A stretch of 14,719 nucleotides of DNA from assembly GCA_002314715.1 (NCBI GenBank), contig DCGY01000069.1:1-14719 (forward strand), in the 5' to 3' direction. The notes under the pieces were generated by a model. The model did not search any database and had not been told where the DNA came from. It worked only from the letters and a program-made list of their open reading frames with translations. The translations under genes and the position numbers were made by a program. This stretch comes from Lachnospiraceae bacterium UBA1766. Lineage in GTDB: Bacteria > Bacillota > Clostridia > Lachnospirales > Lachnospiraceae. Shown here in pieces: positions 6,674 to 12,904 of the stretch; within the stretch, counting starts at the first letter, position 1; every line of letters begins with the position of its first letter.

Positions 6674-8091
6674 AGCCAGGCTTTTCGAAGCATCGCAATA
6701 CCATCCTGTATTTCCTGATTACCAAGCCCTCCGAAGCCTAACAGCACGGAGGGTTTTCTTTGTTGGTGCGCTACCAGCGAATCGGATAACCCGTACACCT
6801 TTACTCCCTGCGCTTTGGCTGTCTCCAATAATTCCTGCTCTGTTCTGCCGTTCTTTGCGGTTAATACCAAATGTAAGCCCGCATTATCTCCGGATATTTG
6901 GAAATCTCCCTCAAAGTCCGTTAGCTGTTCCAACAAAAAATCATGTCTGGCACGGTATACTTTTCGCATCTTGTTTAAATAACGTTCAAAAAATCCACCT
7001 TTGATAAAATCATTCAAAATTCGCTGATCAATTCGGGAAACCGGACAGGAAAAGAATTTACAATTTTTGTGATACTGCTCCAAAAGCATCTCCGGAAGTA
7101 CCATGAAACTGATACGTATAGCCGGTGCAATCGCCTTGGAGAAAGTACCGATATAGATTACCTTTCCATGCTCATCCGAAGACTGCAAAGAGGGAATGGG
7201 CTTTCCCCGATAGCGAAATTCACTGTCGTAATCGTCCTCAATAATATATCTGTTTTCCCCTTCGTTGGCCCAGGCCAATAGGGCGGTTCTACGGCTGATG
7301 GGCATCACCGCACCGGTTGGAAACTGATGGGAGGGCATCACATACACAATGTTGGCATTTGTCCCACTCAGGTTTTTTACACGTAATCCGTTCTCGTCCA
7401 TATCAACGGGTTCCATGCTGTATTCCATGGAATCAAAAATACGATAAGCTCTTTTGTAAGTGGGATTTTCCATGGCAATATGCTGCTTTCCGGAAAATAT
7501 TTTTTCCAACAAAAGGAGCATATAATCATTTCCGGCACCCACAATAATCTGATTCGGTGTACAGTTTACTCCACGGGAAGAATGTAAATATCGACTGATG
7601 GTTTCCCGCAATTCATAGTCCCCCTGGGCTTCTCCCAAAGAGAACAACTCCTGATTGTCCTCACTCAGAATACTTCTGGTGATTTTTTTCCACAGGCTAA
7701 ACGGAAACGCGCTCATTTCAATTGCATTGGGGGAAAAATCCACCCGAAAACCCGGCAATTCGTTTTCCTTCTTCTGCTTCGGTTGTTCTCCGGTCTCGGT
7801 TTTCGGATGCGTACTCTTGTTTTTTCTTTTATAACCCAGTTGCTCAATCTTGCATACAAAAAAGCCTTTATAGGGAATCGACTCAATGTATCCCTCACTC
7901 AGGAGCTGCTCATAGGCATTATCCACCGTGCTTCGCGCCACCTGCAAATTTCCCGCCAAAGAACGCGTAGAGGGAAGCCTCTCGCCCGCGAGAAGCTTCC
8001 CTTCCTCTATTTCCTGCCTGATAAACCGATAAATCTGTTCATACAGGCATTCCTTACTATTAAGTTGAAGATGTATGACCAAATCGTACAT
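6670..8091 (-). CDS. MocR/GntR-type transcriptional regulator with PLP aminotransferase domain
   Basis: The protein has 473 residues from ATG 8091, normal for MocR. The N-terminal winged helix of GntR type spans about 10-80, with AGERLPSTRSLAGNLQVARS at 35-54 and the wing ending GYIESIPYKGFFV. A charged linker (about 85-112) leads to an aminotransferase class I fold. Fold motifs are GAGNDYMLLLLEKIF, MPSHQFPTGAVMP and IIEDDYDSEFRY (283-294). TFSKAIAP has Lys319 as the PLP-binding lysine. MocR proteins sense pyridoxal phosphate or amino compounds, and some (PdxR, GabR, TauR) control pyridoxine, GABA or taurine genes. No such target is adjacent here. An upstream ATG at 8112 overlaps the DUF2225 stop as TGATG but lacks a Shine-Dalgarno. 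GGAGGAG lies six bases before 8091, so 8091 is preferred. The stop shares TTAA with the convergent acidic-protein gene. Confidence 0.93.
   Translation of the reverse strand: MYDLVIHLQLNSKECLYEQIYRFIRQEIEEGKLLAGERLPSTRSLAGNLQVARSTVDNAYEQLLSEGYIESIPYKGFFVCKIEQLGYKRKNKSTHPKTETGEQPKQKKENELPGFRVDFSPNAIEMSAFPFSLWKKITRSILSEDNQELFSLGEAQGDYELRETISRYLHSSRGVNCTPNQIIVGAGNDYMLLLLEKIFSGKQHIAMENPTYKRAYRIFDSMEYSMEPVDMDENGLRVKNLSGTNANIVYVMPSHQFPTGAVMPISRRTALLAWANEGENRYIIEDDYDSEFRYRGKPIPSLQSSDEHGKVIYIGTFSKAIAPAIRISFMVLPEMLLEQYHKNCKFFSCPVSRIDQRILNDFIKGGFFERYLNKMRKVYRARHDFLLEQLTDFEGDFQISGDNAGLHLVLTAKNGRTEQELLETAKAQGVKVYGLSDSLVAHQQRKPSVLLGFGGLGNQEIQDGIAMLRKAWL
6724..6756 (+). terminator. Intrinsic terminator of the acidic-protein gene, located inside mocR
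   Basis: CCCTCCG (6727-6733) pairs with CGGAGGG (6747-6753). With flanking AAG/TTT (one G-U) the stem reaches 10 bp around a 13-base loop. TTTTCTTTGTT follows on the plus strand, as in a rho-independent terminator. It lies 51-83 bases after the acidic-protein stop, entirely within the 3' end of the opposing mocR coding sequence. No better terminator exists for the plus-strand transcript. Confidence 0.6.
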
Positions 8092-8111
8092 ACTTCTCCT
8101 CCCGGAACACA

Positions 8112-8957
8112 TCAGGTATTTTGTGTGTCCTTCATTTTCTTTACAATCATCATTTTTAATTCCAATGCCTTGTCCTTGGTACGCTTATTTACCGTATTGG
8201 ATACCAATAATCCGGAAATCAGTTTTGCCGCATTGGTGTAATCCTCTACCTCATAGCCTAATGCCGCCAACAAGTAATCCATGGTATTCTGATCCATGCC
8301 GCATAAGGGAAACAGTTCGCTTTGTCTTGCCTCGGTAAATCCTTCGTATGCATTTTGCAGATATTCTTTTTCTGCAAGAAGTGTTTCCTCAATCAGAGAT
8401 TTTTCTTTCCCTTCTGCCTCCAAATATTCCCGATAGCCTCTAAGAAGCCATGCTGTTTTCAGACACACATAAGCCTTCTCACTGTTCTTGGCACGTTTTA
8501 CCACTGCATTGGCCAGGGCCAGCTTATTACGGTCAATGGCCTCCTCGTAGGAATAGGTCAAACCGGCAGGAATTTTCAGGGAAACATTCTTGCTGATCAT
8601 CTCCCGAATCAATTTTTTCTGGGGCACCAGAATTTGATCAAAATAACGGGACAATGCGGAATATCCACAGTGATAGCATTGGATGACATCGTACTTGGTA
8701 CGGTCTACCCCTTCGTATACAGCGCGAAGATCCAGGTCGGTTTTCAGTAATCGGGCACGATTTGCTTTGACAATCTTGGTTACAAAGGACTGTTCACAGA
8801 CAGGGCATTCCATTGTTCTGTCATAAATCATTTCTTCCTCTGTGGGAATTTTATCCTCCGGATTTTCCGTAGTCTTTCCGGCACGACTTTTCTCATCCTC
8901 AAAGATTTTTAGATTTTCAAGATTTCCAAGTCCCATACCTTGCAGACCGGACAACAA
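8112..8957 (-). CDS. DUF2225 family zinc-ribbon protein
   Basis: This soluble protein has 281 residues counted from TTG 8957. Cysteine pairs CPVC (51-54) and CYHCGY (94-99) form a likely zinc ribbon. They are followed by a helical C-terminal domain (about 120-270) resembling TPR-like helical hairpins. DUF2225 proteins are widespread in Firmicutes, and I know of no established function. The start is unusual: AGGAGG at 8978-8973 is six bases from AAG (8966-8964), while no ATG lies between it and the in-frame TTG codons at 8957 and 8954. I use TTG 8957. The next ATG (8936) would drop the conserved-looking Gly/Leu-rich N terminus. The gene lies 36 bases after glnS in the same reading frame and runs into mocR. 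Confidence 0.85.
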   Translation of the reverse strand: MLSGLQGMGLGNLENLKIFEDEKSRAGKTTENPEDKIPTEEEMIYDRTMECPVCEQSFVTKIVKANRARLLKTDLDLRAVYEGVDRTKYDVIQCYHCGYSALSRYFDQILVPQKKLIREMISKNVSLKIPAGLTYSYEEAIDRNKLALANAVVKRAKNSEKAYVCLKTAWLLRGYREYLEAEGKEKSLIEETLLAEKEYLQNAYEGFTEARQSELFPLCGMDQNTMDYLLAALGYEVEDYTNAAKLISGLLVSNTVNKRTKDKALELKMMIVKKMKDTQNT

Positions 8958-8963
8958 ACCTGC

Positions 8964-8978
8964 CTTATTATCCCTCCT
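8964..8978 (-). promoter_or_regulatory. Shine-Dalgarno of the DUF2225 gene placed in front of a non-start codon
   Basis: AGGAGG (8978-8973), six spacer bases (GATAAT) and then AAG (8966-8964) give ideal initiation spacing, but the codon is AAG rather than ATG. The in-frame codons continue GCA GGT TTG TTG. The nearest permissible starts, TTG 8957 or 8954, sit 15 or 18 bases from the Shine-Dalgarno, though a weaker AAGG is closer. Confidence 0.6.
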
Positions 8979-8993
8979 ACCGTCCGTTTTTCC

Positions 8994-10652
8994 TTATGCC
9001 TTCGGCAATACGAAAGAGCTCTTTAAGGATACGATACGGTTAAATACCATTGCATCTTCTTTGGAATCCTTTGCATCTACGCAGAAGAATCCGTTTCTCA
9101 CAAACTGGAATCTGTCATATGCTTTTGCAGAGGCAAATGCAGGCTCCAAATAACAATCCTTCATAACCGTCAAAGAATTGGGATTCAGGTTCAGACTTCC
9201 GTCCTCATTGTAAACACCCTTCTCCTCATCAATGATGTTTTCATATAATCTGGCTTCTGCCTTAATACCCTCGGTAGCAGATACCCAGTGAATGGTTCCT
9301 TTTACCTTTCTGCCATCGGGGCTGTTGCCTCCGCGACTTTCCGGATCATAGGTTCCATGAATTTCCACAATATTTCCTGCCTCATCCTTTACGCAACCGG
9401 TGCACTTTACGAAATAAGCGCTCATGAGACGTACCTCATTGCCGGGGAACATACGGAAATATTTCTTGGGAGGCTCTTCCATGAAGTCTTCTCTTTCGAT
9501 ATAAACTTCCTTGGTAAAAGGAACCTTACGGCTTCCCATCTCTTCGCAGTCCGGATTGTTGACTGCATCCATATATTCCACCTGTCCTTCCGGATAGTTG
9601 TCGATGACAAGCTTAATGGGATCCAAAACAGCCATATATCTGGGCGCTTTCGCCTTCAAATCCTCGCGAATGCAATACTCTAACATTGCATAATCCGCGG
9701 AAGCCTGGCTCTTGGATACACCGCAAAGTTCAACAAACATCTTGATGGATTCCGGTGTAAATCCTCTGCGGCGAAGAGCTGCGATGGAAACCAGTCTGGG
9801 ATCGTCCCAACCGTCTACAATTCCGTCCATAACAAGCTTCTTGATATAACGCTTACCGGTTACCACATTGGTAAGATACATTTTTGCAAACTCAATCTGA
9901 CGAGGGGGATGCGGATATTCCAATTCTCTGACCACCCAATCATACAAAGGACGATGATCCTCAAACTCAAGGGTACAGATGGAATGGGTAATGCCCTCAA
10001 TTGCATCCTCAATGGGATGAGCGAAATCATACATCGGATAAATACACCAGGTATCTCCCGTATTGTGATGAGAAACATGTGCCACACGATAGATAACCGG
10101 GTCTCTCATATTGATGTTGGGAGATGCCATATCAATCTTTGCACGAAGCACTTTTTCACCATCTTCATATTTTCCGGCTTTCATGGCCTCAAACAATTCC
10201 AGGTTTTCCTCAACGGAACGATTTCTGGAAGGATCTTCTTTTCCGGGTGTTTCAAAGCTTCCGCGATATTCGCGAATCTCCTCTGCCGTCAGATCAGACA
10301 CATAAGCCTTTCCCTTCTTGATCAACTTCACAGCACCCTCGTACATCTGGCCAAAGTAGTTGGAAGCGAAGAACAATCTGTCCTCCCATTCCGCACCAAG
10401 CCACTTAATGTCCGCCAAAATAGACTCTACAAACTCCGTCTTTTCCTTGGTAGGGTTGGTATCGTCAAAACGCATATTGAACTGACCGTTGTATTTCTTG
10501 GCAAGTCCGTAGTTTAACAAAATACTCTTTGCATGTCCGATATGTAAATATCCATTGGGTTCGGGAGGGAAACGGGTATGAACGGTGTCATAAACGCCCT
10601 CGGCCAAATCCTTATCAATTGCCATCTCAATAAAATTTCTGGATTCTTCCAT
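8994..10652 (-). CDS. glnS: Glutaminyl-tRNA synthetase
   Basis: This class I aminoacyl-tRNA synthetase of 552 residues charges tRNA-Gln with glutamine in the cytosol. The N terminus carries FPPEPNGYLHIGHAKS with the HIGH motif at 37-40 and the MRFDDTNP segment at 60-67. The GlnRS-type WDDPRL segment is at 281-286 and LRRRGFTPESI is at 292-302. The usual KMSKS-like loop (MSKR in the E. coli enzyme) reads VVTGKRYIKK (262-271). The C-terminal beta-barrel anticodon-binding domain follows, with EGQVEYMDAVNNP and YFRMFPGNEVRL. The start at ATG 10652 has AGAGGA about nine bases upstream and gives the family N terminus. A longer frame to 10754 runs through the upstream promoter and terminator and is rejected. 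It is the first gene of an operon with the DUF2225 gene and mocR. Confidence 0.95.
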   Translation of the reverse strand: MEESRNFIEMAIDKDLAEGVYDTVHTRFPPEPNGYLHIGHAKSILLNYGLAKKYNGQFNMRFDDTNPTKEKTEFVESILADIKWLGAEWEDRLFFASNYFGQMYEGAVKLIKKGKAYVSDLTAEEIREYRGSFETPGKEDPSRNRSVEENLELFEAMKAGKYEDGEKVLRAKIDMASPNINMRDPVIYRVAHVSHHNTGDTWCIYPMYDFAHPIEDAIEGITHSICTLEFEDHRPLYDWVVRELEYPHPPRQIEFAKMYLTNVVTGKRYIKKLVMDGIVDGWDDPRLVSIAALRRRGFTPESIKMFVELCGVSKSQASADYAMLEYCIREDLKAKAPRYMAVLDPIKLVIDNYPEGQVEYMDAVNNPDCEEMGSRKVPFTKEVYIEREDFMEEPPKKYFRMFPGNEVRLMSAYFVKCTGCVKDEAGNIVEIHGTYDPESRGGNSPDGRKVKGTIHWVSATEGIKAEARLYENIIDEEKGVYNEDGSLNLNPNSLTVMKDCYLEPAFASAKAYDRFQFVRNGFFCVDAKDSKEDAMVFNRIVSLKSSFVLPKA

Positions 10653-10686
10653 GTTGCACAATCCTCTCATTTTCTGCCATATTACC

Positions 10687-10714
10687 GCCTCGTTTATACA
10701 AGAAAACACGAGGC
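10687..10714 (-). other. Potential 5' hairpin of the glnS transcript
   Basis: In the minus-strand transcript GCCTCGT (10714-10708) can pair with ACGAGGC (10693-10687) around a 14-base loop. If transcription starts from the extended -10 at 10723-10731, this hairpin sits within a few bases of the 5' end. The 5' arm is the same segment that forms the 3' arm of the upstream purH terminator. Confidence 0.45.
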
Positions 10715-10745
10715 ATGCATCTATTTTATCACAGCCTCGTGTTTT
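10703..10745 (-). terminator. Intrinsic terminator of the purO-purH operon
   Basis: On the minus strand AAAACACGAGGC (10745-10734) pairs perfectly over 12 bp with GCCTCGTGTTTT (10714-10703) around a 19-base loop, and the 3' arm ends in TTTTC. It begins 28 bases after the purH stop codon. The loop contains the likely glnS -10 element. Confidence 0.75.
10723..10731 (-). promoter_or_regulatory. Extended -10 promoter of glnS within the purH terminator loop
   Basis: TG (10731-10730), one base, and TAAAAT (10728-10723) form an extended -10 with a 5/6 match. A -35 is weak (TTTCTA 17 bases upstream or TTGTTT about 20 bases upstream), as is common with extended -10 promoters. Transcription would begin near 10716, about 64 bases before the glnS ATG. 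Confidence 0.5.
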
Positions 10746-10772
10746 TAGAAACAACTTTTTTATTTTTATGAA

Positions 10773-11951
10773 TTAGTGATGGAAGAGACGAATACCGGTA
10801 AATGCCATTACCATATTGTACTTGTCTACGCACTCAATAACCAAATCGTCACGAACGGATCCGCCGGGCTGTGCAATGTACTTCACACCGCTCTTGTGTG
10901 CTCTTTCCACATTATCGGAGAAGGGGAAGAATGCATCACTTCCCAGGGTTACATCCTGGTTCTGTGCAAGCCATGCCTTCTTTTCCTCGCGGGTAAATAC
11001 AGCGGGTTTTACCTTGAAGGTCTTTTCCCATACGCCGTCTGCCAATACATCTTCGTACTCATCACCGATGTAAACGTCGATTGCATTGTCTCTGTCTGCT
11101 CTTCCGAGAGAGTCAACAAACTGAAGATTCATAACCTGAGGAGCCTGTCTTAAGAACCAGTTATCTGCCTTGCTGCCTGCAAGACGGGTACAATGGATAC
11201 GGGACTGCTGACCTGCACCGATACCGATTGCCTGTCCGTTCTTTACGTAGCATACAGAATTGGACTGGGTATACTTTAAGGTAATCAGGGCAATCTTCAT
11301 ATCGATTAATGCCTTCTCAGGGATTTCCTTGTTCCGGCTTACGATATTGGATAACAAGTCGCCGTTTACATCCAATTCGTTTCTACCCTGCTCAAAGGTA
11401 ATACCATAAACCTGCTTCTTCTCAATGGGAGCGGGAACATAATTTTCATCAATTTGAATAATGTTGTAAGCCCCCTTCTTCTTTGCCTTTAAAAGCTCCA
11501 TTGCTTCCTCGGTATATCCGGGAGCAATTACACCGTCGGAAACCTCTCTCTTAATAAGGCGAGCGGTATCTGCATCACAAACATCGGAAAGTGCAATGAA
11601 ATCACCGAAGGAAGACATTCTGTCTGCGCCTCTTGCTCTTGCGTATGCACAAGCCAAAGGAGAAAGCTCTCCAAGATCGTCTACCCAGTAAATCTTTGCA
11701 AGAGTCTCATCCAAAGGAAGACCTACTGCTGCACCTGCGGGAGATACATGCTTGAAGGAGGTTGCTGCGGGAAGTCCGGTTGCCTGCTTTAATTCCTTTA
11801 CAAGCTGCCAGCCATTGAATGCATCCAGGAAATTAATGTATCCGGGTCTGCCGTTTAATACGGTTACGGGAAGCTCAGTACCATCTTCCATAAAGATTCT
11901 GGAAGGCTTCTGATTGGGGTTACATCCATACTTTAATTCGATTTCGTTCAT
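10773..11951 (-). CDS. purH: Stand-alone AICAR transformylase (phosphoribosylaminoimidazolecarboxamide formyltransferase)
   Basis: The enzyme transfers the formyl group of 10-formyl-tetrahydrofolate to AICAR, giving FAICAR, the penultimate step of IMP synthesis. The protein has 392 residues and matches only the transformylase part of bifunctional PurH. The N-terminal IMP cyclohydrolase domain (about 200 residues) of the usual 510-530-residue enzyme is absent. The catalytic Lys-His pair is in SFKHVSPAGAAVG (Lys67, His68). Other family segments are YTQSNSVCYVKNGQAIGIGA, LGSDAFFPF and the C-terminal QPGGSVRDDLVI. The start ATG 11951 has GGGAG about ten bases upstream. It lies 18 bases after purO, which supplies the missing cyclohydrolase, and both are under the ZTP riboswitch. 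The symbol purH is used for the activity; the domain architecture is not that of classic PurH. Confidence 0.92.
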   Translation of the reverse strand: MNEIELKYGCNPNQKPSRIFMEDGTELPVTVLNGRPGYINFLDAFNGWQLVKELKQATGLPAATSFKHVSPAGAAVGLPLDETLAKIYWVDDLGELSPLACAYARARGADRMSSFGDFIALSDVCDADTARLIKREVSDGVIAPGYTEEAMELLKAKKKGAYNIIQIDENYVPAPIEKKQVYGITFEQGRNELDVNGDLLSNIVSRNKEIPEKALIDMKIALITLKYTQSNSVCYVKNGQAIGIGAGQQSRIHCTRLAGSKADNWFLRQAPQVMNLQFVDSLGRADRDNAIDVYIGDEYEDVLADGVWEKTFKVKPAVFTREEKKAWLAQNQDVTLGSDAFFPFSDNVERAHKSGVKYIAQPGGSVRDDLVIECVDKYNMVMAFTGIRLFHH

Positions 11952-11969
11952 TTCGTGATTTCTCCCTTG

Positions 11970-12677
11970 TTATTTATTCTTGTTGATAATGTTGGTACGA
12001 TATTCGCCGGTAGCAATGTCAATGTAACGAACGAATAAAGATACCTTATTGTCTTCGTTTAAGCTGTTCCATACCATCTCGGTAAATGCGTCCATATCCT
12101 GGTCGATTACCACCTTCTTGGGCTCACCATAGAAGCTGGGCAACGGGTTATCATCGTGCATGTAGGTGTGAATAAATCTGCCCTCTCCTGCTTTGGGGTT
12201 ATCGTAGGTAAAGGTATAACGATTGCAGCAATCCGGATCCCCGTCGTTGCTCTTTAAGATAGACATGCTGAAGTCATACTTTCCGTTCTCCACATGCATA
12301 TCTCCGGAAATACGAGGAGTGAAATTGGGACCGTCGGGCTCAAACTCTCTGCTTCTTAAAGACTGCTCAAAGGTAAGACCTGCCTTCATTCCCTCATAGA
12401 TGGTATCGGTCTGATCGCCATTGGTTACAATGGTATCCTTTCCAAGTACTCTTACAGGAGCATAGATAATAAGGCTGGGATCTTCCAATTTGGAAGGATC
12501 AAATGCCTCGGTACGAATACCTTCTCCCTCTGTCACAAAGACACGATTACGGCTGTTTGAGCTTCTACCCATGATGAAGTAAGCGGTAACTGCATACTTA
12601 CCGTCTGCAGAACGTCCGATTACAATTCCTCTACCGGGATAGCTGTTGTTCTGTAATTCCTGTTGCAATGAAATCAT
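11970..12677 (-). CDS. purO: IMP cyclohydrolase, PurO type
   Basis: This 235-residue soluble protein resembles the PurO family of IMP cyclohydrolases, first described in archaea and unrelated to the N-terminal domain of bacterial PurH. It would close the ring of FAICAR to give IMP, the last step of the pathway. Family-like segments are YPGRGIVIGRSADGKYAV (13-30), the Arg-rich MGRSSNSRNR (36-45), TNGDQTDTI (84-92), PNFTPRISG (about 116-124) and CCNRYTFTYDNP (about 147-158). There is no signal peptide. The start ATG 12677 has a strong AAGGAGG seven bases upstream. It is first in the purO-purH operon and follows a ZTP riboswitch leader. The adjacent transformylase lacking a cyclohydrolase domain strongly supports the assignment. 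Confidence 0.9.
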   Translation of the reverse strand: MISLQQELQNNSYPGRGIVIGRSADGKYAVTAYFIMGRSSNSRNRVFVTEGEGIRTEAFDPSKLEDPSLIIYAPVRVLGKDTIVTNGDQTDTIYEGMKAGLTFEQSLRSREFEPDGPNFTPRISGDMHVENGKYDFSMSILKSNDGDPDCCNRYTFTYDNPKAGEGRFIHTYMHDDNPLPSFYGEPKKVVIDQDMDAFTEMVWNSLNEDNKVSLFVRYIDIATGEYRTNIINKNK

Positions 12678-12748
12678 TTTGTTTCCTCCTTCTGAATGTA
12701 AGAGTATTGAATTTGCTTTGCAGTCGCTTGCTTTTGTTAGCAGGCTAC

Positions 12749-12790
12749 AAAAAACCGCCTAGGCAGCCTCTCGAAAAGGTGCCCAGGCGG
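12749..12790 (-). terminator. Riboswitch-controlled intrinsic terminator upstream of purO
   Basis: On the minus strand CCGCCTGGGCA (12790-12780) pairs with TGCCTAGGCGG (12765-12755) with a single mismatch. An inner CCT/AGG extension closes the loop, and TTTTTT (12754-12749) follows. The 5' arm is also the conserved 3' segment of the ZTP aptamer, so folding of the aptamer and of the terminator exclude each other. Confidence 0.9.
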
Positions 12791-12866
12791 TCGGCTTCAA
12801 ATGTATTCTACACTCCCTGTGGGTATCCCCACCGCAGTTCCCTGCTTTCCGCCAGTCGTGTAGCTC
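12780..12866 (-). ncRNA. ZTP (pfl motif) riboswitch aptamer
   Basis: The leader of purO-purH shows the hallmarks of the ZTP riboswitch. P1 is CTACAC (12863-12858) with GTGTAG (12813-12808). The P1-P2 junction reads GACTGGCGGAA. The P2 side has GTGGGGATACCCAC followed by AGGGAG. After a short linker comes the diagnostic CCGCCTGGGCA (12790-12780), whose CCGCC can form the known pseudoknot with GGCGG. An additional small hairpin (GCAG/CTGC) sits between junction and P2. ZTP/ZMP binding would keep CCGCC out of the terminator that follows, turning expression on. Z nucleotides accumulate when 10-formyl-THF limits AICAR transformylase, which is encoded downstream. Confidence 0.93.
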
Positions 12867-12873
12867 TGATTTA

Positions 12874-12901
12874 ATCTTAACAGTTTTTCCAAACTTTGCA
12901 A
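12874..12901 (-). promoter_or_regulatory. Promoter of the purO-purH operon
   Basis: TTGCAA (12901-12896) and TAAGAT (12879-12874) are separated by 16 bases. The -10 is preceded by TG plus one base (TGTTAAGAT), making it an extended -10. Predicted transcription start is around 12867, directly at the beginning of the ZTP aptamer. The -35 lies only four bases beyond the xylanase stop codon. Confidence 0.6.
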
Positions 12902-12904
12902 GAC

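Noticed and set aside
8092..8112. Longer mocR start at ATG 8112 overlapping the DUF2225 stop as TGATG
   Set aside because: It has no Shine-Dalgarno at suitable distance and adds seven residues not typical of the family. ATG 8091 has GGAGGAG at ideal spacing.
9909..10517. Plus-strand frame of 202 codons opposite glnS
   Set aside because: It is a shadow of a strongly conserved gene, with no Shine-Dalgarno and no recognisable protein features.
10653..10754. N-terminal extension of GlnRS to 10754
   Set aside because: The extension would translate the promoter, hairpin and terminator segments and does not resemble GlnRS. ATG 10652 gives the normal N terminus.
10653..10772. T-box or glutamine riboswitch upstream of glnS
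   Set aside because: The leader is only about 64-120 bases, with no T-box sequence and no specifier stem. The hairpins there are explained by the purH terminator and its overlap with the promoter.
12678..12904. Guanine/adenine riboswitch in the purine operon leader
   Set aside because: The conserved purine-aptamer loops are absent. The segments GACTGGCGG, GGGAG and CCGCCTGGGCA fit the ZTP class.
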